Source: Chloroflexi bacterium UBA4733 (GTDB lineage: Bacteria > Chloroflexota > UBA4733). From it: a stretch of 6,590 nt of DNA. Every line of letters begins with the position of its first letter. Position 1 is the first letter of the stretch. The DNA is taken from NCBI GenBank assembly GCA_002404055.1, contig DHIZ01000348.1, positions 1-6,590 on the forward strand, read 5' to 3'. The notes below the pieces were generated by a model. The model did no database searches. It saw only the letters and a list, made by a program, of their open reading frames with translations, and was not told the origin of the DNA. A program made the position numbers and the translations under genes. Positions 5,518 to 6,590 of the stretch are shown here, piece after piece.

Positions 5518-5939
5518 GGCTTCCCCTTGACCGTCACGACCTGGACCACGACCCCAATGACCGTGATCTCTGACGCTCGCACCTCCACCGGCTCAAACGC
5601 CGGGTTGTCGGCGTGCAACTCCCACACGCCATTCCGTCGCTGCACCCGCTTCAAGGTCGTCTCCCCGTCGATCAGCAACACGCAGACGTCCTTCGGCTGC
5701 GGCGACATGTCCCGGTTGACAATCACGTAGTCACCCGGCGCGATGGTGTCGAGCATGCACTCACCGCTCACAGGCACCGCTATGCAGTCGCCGGGCAGAT
5801 CGAGTGGTAATTCCAGGTACTCGGCATCGTTGGGTGTGCTGCCCCCGGCCGGCACCGGCTGGCGCATGATCGGGAAGCGGCGGGTAGGCAGGCCGCCGAG
5901 GTGGCCCATGGCTTTGAGGCGGCGCGCCAGTCCAACCAA
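5514..5939 (-). CDS. LexA/UmuD-like S24 protease-domain protein, N-terminally shortened
   Basis: A 141-residue protein carrying the self-cleaving domain of LexA-type SOS repressors. The Ala-Gly cleavage pair sits in VPAGG (31-32), the nucleophile region is PVSGECML (61), and the catalytic Lys is in DGETTLKRV (97). Spacing from nucleophile to Lys is 36, close to E. coli LexA (37). The nucleophile position is Cys where the family has Ser. Upstream residues (ARRLKAMGHLGGLPTRRFPI) resemble the last helix and wing of the LexA DNA-binding domain, but the recognition part is missing. The frame opens at TTG 5939 and stays open to a TAA at 6045-6047 without a better start. A full LexA has about 200 residues. 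It heads the minus-strand cluster and may once have been its regulator. Confidence 0.75.
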   Translation of the reverse strand: MVGLARRLKAMGHLGGLPTRRFPIMRQPVPAGGSTPNDAEYLELPLDLPGDCIAVPVSGECMLDTIAPGDYVIVNRDMSPQPKDVCVLLIDGETTLKRVQRRNGVWELHADNPAFEPVEVRASEITVIGVVVQVVTVKGKP

Positions 5940-5945
5940 ACCGTC

Positions 5946-6590
5946 ATGCAGTGGTACGGTTGGACGCTGCCGGTGGAGGTCGCCCCGGCGATTCAGGAGC
6001 GCTTTGGCGCTGAGGTTGGCGCCGGCGAAACCGGAGTGGCTCGCTTAGACGAGTTCACCCGGAAGATGGGACGACTGTGCTGGCCGGAAGAACGGCATTT
6101 TGATTACCAGGTGACCAGCCAGGCCATCCGCTGCATCGAAGAGGCGGCTACGGAGGCGCGACCATTTATGGTGACCTGCTCACTCAACAATCCGCATGAT
6201 CCCAATGTGGTTCCCGATCCCTACTACCGGCAGTTCGATCCAGCGGCCATCGAGTTGCCGCCGAGTTTCGCCCACTGTGGCGACCATCATCGGACCTGCG
6301 TGAGCCGGGCGCGCTCGCAGCGGCTTGGCGAGGCCGGTGTCCGCGAATTCCTGCGCATCTACTACGCCCAGGTGGCGATGGTTGATCATCAGGTGCAACG
6401 CCTCCTGGATGCGCTCGACCGCTGCGGCGTCGGCGAGCACACGCTGGTGATCTTTGCCAGTGACCACGGCGACATGGCGGGCAGCCACGGGATGACCTGG
6501 AAGAGCACGGAGGCCTTCTACGAGGAGGTCGTGCGTGTCCCGCTGCTGCTGGCGCACCCCACCCGCGCGCTCCGCTTGCCGGCCCTCCCC
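5946..6590 (+). pseudogene. Sulfatase lacking its N-terminal catalytic part; runs off the window
   Basis: The frame is open from ATG 5946 to the last base (215 codons, no stop). It matches the middle and later part of type I sulfatases: HFDYQVTSQAIRCIEEA, then FMVTCSLNNPHDPNVVPDPYY, then the metal-site segment VIFASDHGDMAGSHGM (Asp173, His174) and WKSTEAFYEEVVRVPLLL with the family Lys (186). The N-terminal region that carries the first metal aspartates and the C-x-P-S-R formylglycine motif should lie upstream, but that DNA encodes the LexA-like protein on the other strand. The gene is therefore 5'-truncated and cannot be a working sulfatase as it stands. Homology is convincing from about 6030. 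The first ~30 codons overlap the possible 5' part of the LexA-like frame and may not belong. Confidence 0.8.

Noticed and set aside
4783..5730. A 315-codon open frame on the plus strand
   Set aside because: It is antisense to the zinc-ribbon, DUF4177-like and LexA-like genes, which carry recognisable motifs. Its own translation has no family features and is rich in chance Pro/Thr runs.
6180..6557. 125-codon minus-strand frame
   Set aside because: It is the reverse of the sulfatase, whose plus-strand frame carries the DHG metal motif and typical PHDP segment.

Overview
This is a GC-rich bacterial window made mostly of mobile-DNA wreckage. The codon use, the small zinc-ribbon and 2TM proteins and the tRNA 3' end without an encoded CCA would fit a high-GC bacterium such as a Chloroflexota or actinobacterial lineage. 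That placement is a weak inference, because no phylogenetic marker gene is present.

Layout. (1) 1-1111: an apparently intact DDE-transposase insertion sequence with 18-bp perfect terminal inverted repeats, transposase on the minus strand. Its right end interrupts an unrecognised minus-strand gene whose first ~85 codons survive at 1112-1367. (2) 1432-2316: a complete alpha/beta hydrolase of the epoxide hydrolase type on the plus strand. (3) 2351 to ~2890: a heavily decayed second copy of a related insertion sequence in the opposite orientation, recognisable from its terminal repeat and from broken transposase codons. Copy 1 and this relic flank the hydrolase. (4) 2938-2984: the 3' half of a tRNA-Thr(CGU) gene, read as an attachment-site remnant, framed by a 10-bp inverted repeat and followed by a hairpin. 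(5) 3062-5939: a one-directional minus-strand cluster. In transcription order it holds a LexA-like S24 protein without most of its DNA-binding domain and with Cys at the nucleophile position, a DUF4177-like small protein with no ordinary start codon, a possible small downstream ORF, a zinc-ribbon protein overlapping a 2TM membrane protein, a HicB-HicA toxin-antitoxin pair, and a broken tyrosine integrase. (6) From about 5946 to the window end: a sulfatase on the plus strand that lacks its catalytic N-terminal third and runs off the window.

Reading as a whole. The integrase next to a tRNA 3' fragment suggests that the 3062-5939 block is what remains of an integrative element or prophage that entered a tRNA-Thr gene. 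The integrase is dead: it has two frameshifts, one explained exactly by an 11-bp tandem duplication, and its catalytic core is deleted. The HicBA addiction module and the zinc-ribbon/2TM pair remain open and look functional, as expected if the toxin-antitoxin pair helps retain a stranded element. The most unusual points are the decayed IS copy hidden in the apparently empty 2.35-2.9 kb region, the tRNA-derived structure beside it, the ATA-initiated or start-less DUF4177 gene, the Ser-to-Cys change in the LexA-like protease domain, and the possible zinc-ribbon/2TM two-gene unit.
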